From Triops longicaudatus (Eukaryota > Arthropoda > Branchiopoda > Notostraca > Triopsidae), in the NCBI GenBank assembly GCA_022885665.1, contig JAGQDJ010000017.1:186001-250000 (forward strand): a stretch of DNA of 64,000 nt. The letters run 5' to 3'. This document shows, piece by piece, positions 62,344 to 64,000 of the stretch. Position 1 is the first letter of the stretch; each line of letters begins with the position of its first letter. The translations under genes and the position numbers were made by a program. The notes below the pieces were generated by a model. The model was not told the origin of the DNA. It made no database searches and saw nothing but the letters and a program-made list of their open reading frames with translations.

Positions 62344-62610
62344 ATTTCAAAAATTTTGGCTCCTGAGACGCCCTCAGGGCATAATTTCATATTCAAGCTC
62401 AGTTTTCTCGCTTATTTGAAGGGCTAGCGCAATAATTCATACAGATTCTGAATCCTCTCGTTGAGACGAACAATTTNATTTCAAAAATTTTGGCTCCTGA
62501 GACGCCCTCAGGGCATAATTTCATATTCAAGCTCAGTTTTCTCGCTTATTTGAAGGGCTAGCGCAATAATTCATACAGATTCTGAATCCTCTCGTTGAGA
62601 CGAACAATTT
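62344..62610. repeat. Exact 133-bp direct duplication around a single N
   Basis: 62344-62476 and 62478-62610 are identical, letter for letter, and separated only by one N at 62477. That pattern is typical of two contig ends overlapping but joined without merging. Confidence 0.95.
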
Positions 62611-63026
62611 GCGTTCTTTAATCTCCATATTGCAGACATGTCGGTTAATTATGTTAATTCGGAATTACCTGTGTACTTTTCTATTTACCCGTTACATAGC
62701 GCTATAACGTACACTAGCTACAACAAGATAGCGACAATTGTGTACAAGACCTCAAATAGCGGCGAAATTAAAAAGCTTTTATTCCAGTTTTGGTCATTAC
62801 GTAGTCAGCTATAATGGACAAATACTCGGTCCCAGTACTTGTACGTTATAGCCAGATTTTAATGTATTTTACTTAATTTATTAATCAGTTTGTTATTTGC
62901 TTTTGATTTATTGTTTTAATGACTGATTTGTTCAGATTAAAATATTTTCTCGTCTGAAATTCATGATGTGGGTGTTTTCGGTCTGAGATCCCCATCTCAG
63001 TTCATAGTATGGTGAGGTTGCTCTAC

Positions 63027-63201
63027 TTACTCTTCATCAGAGAGCTTAGGCAAGGTAGGTAACATAGCGGCAATCTCGGCTGGCATGGGCGGAGGTGTAG
63101 GCAAGTGGCTGCCAGAAGGTTGGTAGCCGTTTTCGTCAACCACCCAAGACAGAGACACCTTTTGGCCATCGGCTGCAACTCATTCTACCGATCCTGTGTT
63201 C
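63027..63201 (-). pseudogene. R&R cuticle-protein exon with in-frame TGA
   Basis: After the acceptor TTCTCAG at 63202 the frame reads NTGSVE, then TGA (63182-63180), then VAADGQKVSLSWVVDENGYQ and PSGSHLPTPPPMPAEIAAML. This is the end of a chitin-binding R&R (chitin_bind_4) domain; the stop stands where tryptophan (TGG) would be expected. No signal-peptide or upstream domain exon was found in the 390 bases before the next gene. It ends at TAA 63027 or at a donor-like GAGTAAGT. A short exon starting at CCGATGG after TTGCAG would avoid the stop, but no partner exon was seen. Most likely a truncated, inactivated duplicate of the neighbouring gene. Confidence 0.65.
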
Positions 63202-63593
63202 CTGAGAAGCGAGAAATGGACTGATTTCTAGGTTTTCATGCCGATAGATTTTATAGTCAAGATGTCCGTAGATGCTCTCAGCCCTGCGGTTCTCTACGTG
63301 GGGTTACTGAAAGGGAAATGTCAACAAAGAACACCGTTAAACGTACCGATCGACGCTTATCCATGCGCTGCTTCAGTTTTTGCAAGGAAGAAATCAAGTG
63401 CGTACAAGACCCAACTTGTCCTTCTTGCTTCGCGAATTTCTGTTTCACTTATTGGTGAAATACATCTCTGCTACATTGAAAAGAGATTAACCTGAAAGAC
63501 AACTGCTCTTAAACTGTTGGGAGTAAAATGGATTAAGACATATTTAAAAAATGAAATTTTATTTGTCATCTGATATTTGATATAATACATTCT

Positions 63594-64000
63594 TTAATAG
63601 TAACGGTTGTAAGCAGGCTTCGCGGGTGCAGGGGCGACGGGGACAACGGGGGCCGGAGCAGCGGGTACTTGGTAAACGGGAGCGTAGGCTTTGGGCGTTT
63701 CCATCTTGGGAGCCTCGTATTTAGGAGCAGCAGGAGCCACTGGAACGGCAACTGGAGTTTGGATTTTGGGAGCTTCGTATTTAGGCTCTTCGTATTTGGG
63801 TTCCGCTACTTTGGGAACCTCGTATTTCGGAGCTTCGTACTTTGGAGCTACGTATTTCGGAGTTTCGTACGTCGGGGCATCATAAGCAGGTTGGGCAGCA
63901 GCAACAGAGGGAGCGGCGGCCCATTGTTCGGGGGTTAGTTTAGGAAGAGTGGGCAACATGGCTGCAATTTCGGCCGGCACAGGGGGAGGAGTTGGGAGGT
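63594..64000 (-). CDS. R&R-type cuticle protein (3' exon; 5' end beyond window)
   Basis: Structural protein of the chitinous exoskeleton. The window holds only the last exon, open from its right edge: LPTPPPVPAEIAAMLPTLPK closes the R&R chitin-binding domain, followed by a tail of YEAPKY/YVAPKY-type repeats and a Pro/Ala/Val-rich end finishing AYNRYY, stop at 63594. Such AP-Y repeats and aromatic ends are usual in arthropod cuticle proteins and are thought to cross-link. The signal peptide and first half of the domain must lie past 64000. It is 390 bases upstream (in transcription order) of the decayed copy, a tandem pair. Confidence 0.85.
   Translation of the reverse strand, partial: LPTPPPVPAEIAAMLPTLPKLTPEQWAAAPSVAAAQPAYDAPTYETPKYVAPKYEAPKYEVPKVAEPKYEEPKYEAPKIQTPVAVPVAPAAPKYEAPKMETPKAYAPVYQVPAAPAPVVPVAPAPAKPAYNRYY

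Larger units (their letters stand above)
61188..62997. other. Intergenic, 1.8 kb, repeats but no confirmed gene
   Basis: A 66-codon minus-strand frame (61719-61519, MPRIMSKSSDTIYQS...) begins after an in-frame stop and is unrecognised. A tRNA-like stretch and a 133-bp exact duplication are listed separately. Confidence 0.5.

Noticed and set aside
62042..62350. 102-codon minus-strand frame
   Set aside because: Built around an A-run and repeat sequence; no recognisable protein.

Overview
This window is nuclear DNA of a gene-dense arthropod. Coding genes are cut into short exons by introns that are mostly 50-100 bases long, with GT...AG ends and one good GC...AG case. A DEG/ENaC (pickpocket-type) channel, a furrowed-like selectin gene and two R&R cuticle-protein pieces with a YEAPKY-type repeat tail point to Arthropoda, and the cuticle style and compact introns suggest a crustacean. 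That last step is inference. There is no sign of prokaryotic or viral content. Exon boundaries below come from reading splice sites by eye, checking that reading phase is kept across every junction, and matching remembered family features. No alignment was run.

Layout. 1-4.1 kb: DHTKD1 (2-oxoadipate dehydrogenase E1), 5' end unresolved. 4.3-5.5 kb (-): unrecognised 359-residue protein, head to head with the copper chaperone CCS (5.8-7.0 kb, +). 7.6-16.9 kb (+): a run of membrane-protein genes: PAPS transporter SLC35B2, ciliary transition-zone protein TMEM216 (with an RFX X-box just upstream), TMEM87 and an SLC35A3-type nucleotide-sugar transporter. 19.5-20.9 kb (-): FBXO7. 22.8-23.6 kb (+): a short FAPP1/PLEKHA3. 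24.5-27.1 kb (-): complete DEG/ENaC channel. 28.7-34.2 kb (-): furrowed-like receptor (sushi, fucolectin, C-type lectin, ten sushi repeats, one membrane span). 39.1-40.7 kb (+): eIF2-beta. 40.9-44.1 kb (-): VAC14. 45.6-55.7 kb (+): KIDINS220/ARMS, 27 exons. 56.0-58.6 kb (-): D-lactate dehydrogenase LDHD. 59.7-61.2 kb (+): SLC52A riboflavin transporter. 63.0-64.0 kb (-): an R&R cuticle-protein fragment carrying a stop codon, and an apparently intact paralogue that runs off the window.

The genes are mostly ordinary conserved housekeeping and membrane-traffic genes. Loose themes are Golgi function (SLC35B2, TMEM87, SLC35A3, PLEKHA3), phosphoinositide metabolism (VAC14 and PI4P-binding PLEKHA3) and mitochondrial dehydrogenases (DHTKD1, LDHD). 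They do not form an operon-like system. I found no convincing new multi-gene system. The most notable non-routine signals are the X-box before TMEM216, a hAT-type MITE with a perfect 8-bp target duplication sitting on an assembly gap, a second MITE in a TMEM87 intron, a two-exon open frame nested in a KIDINS220 intron, a GC-AG intron, a 133-bp exact duplication around a single N (probable assembly error), and the decayed cuticle gene copy.
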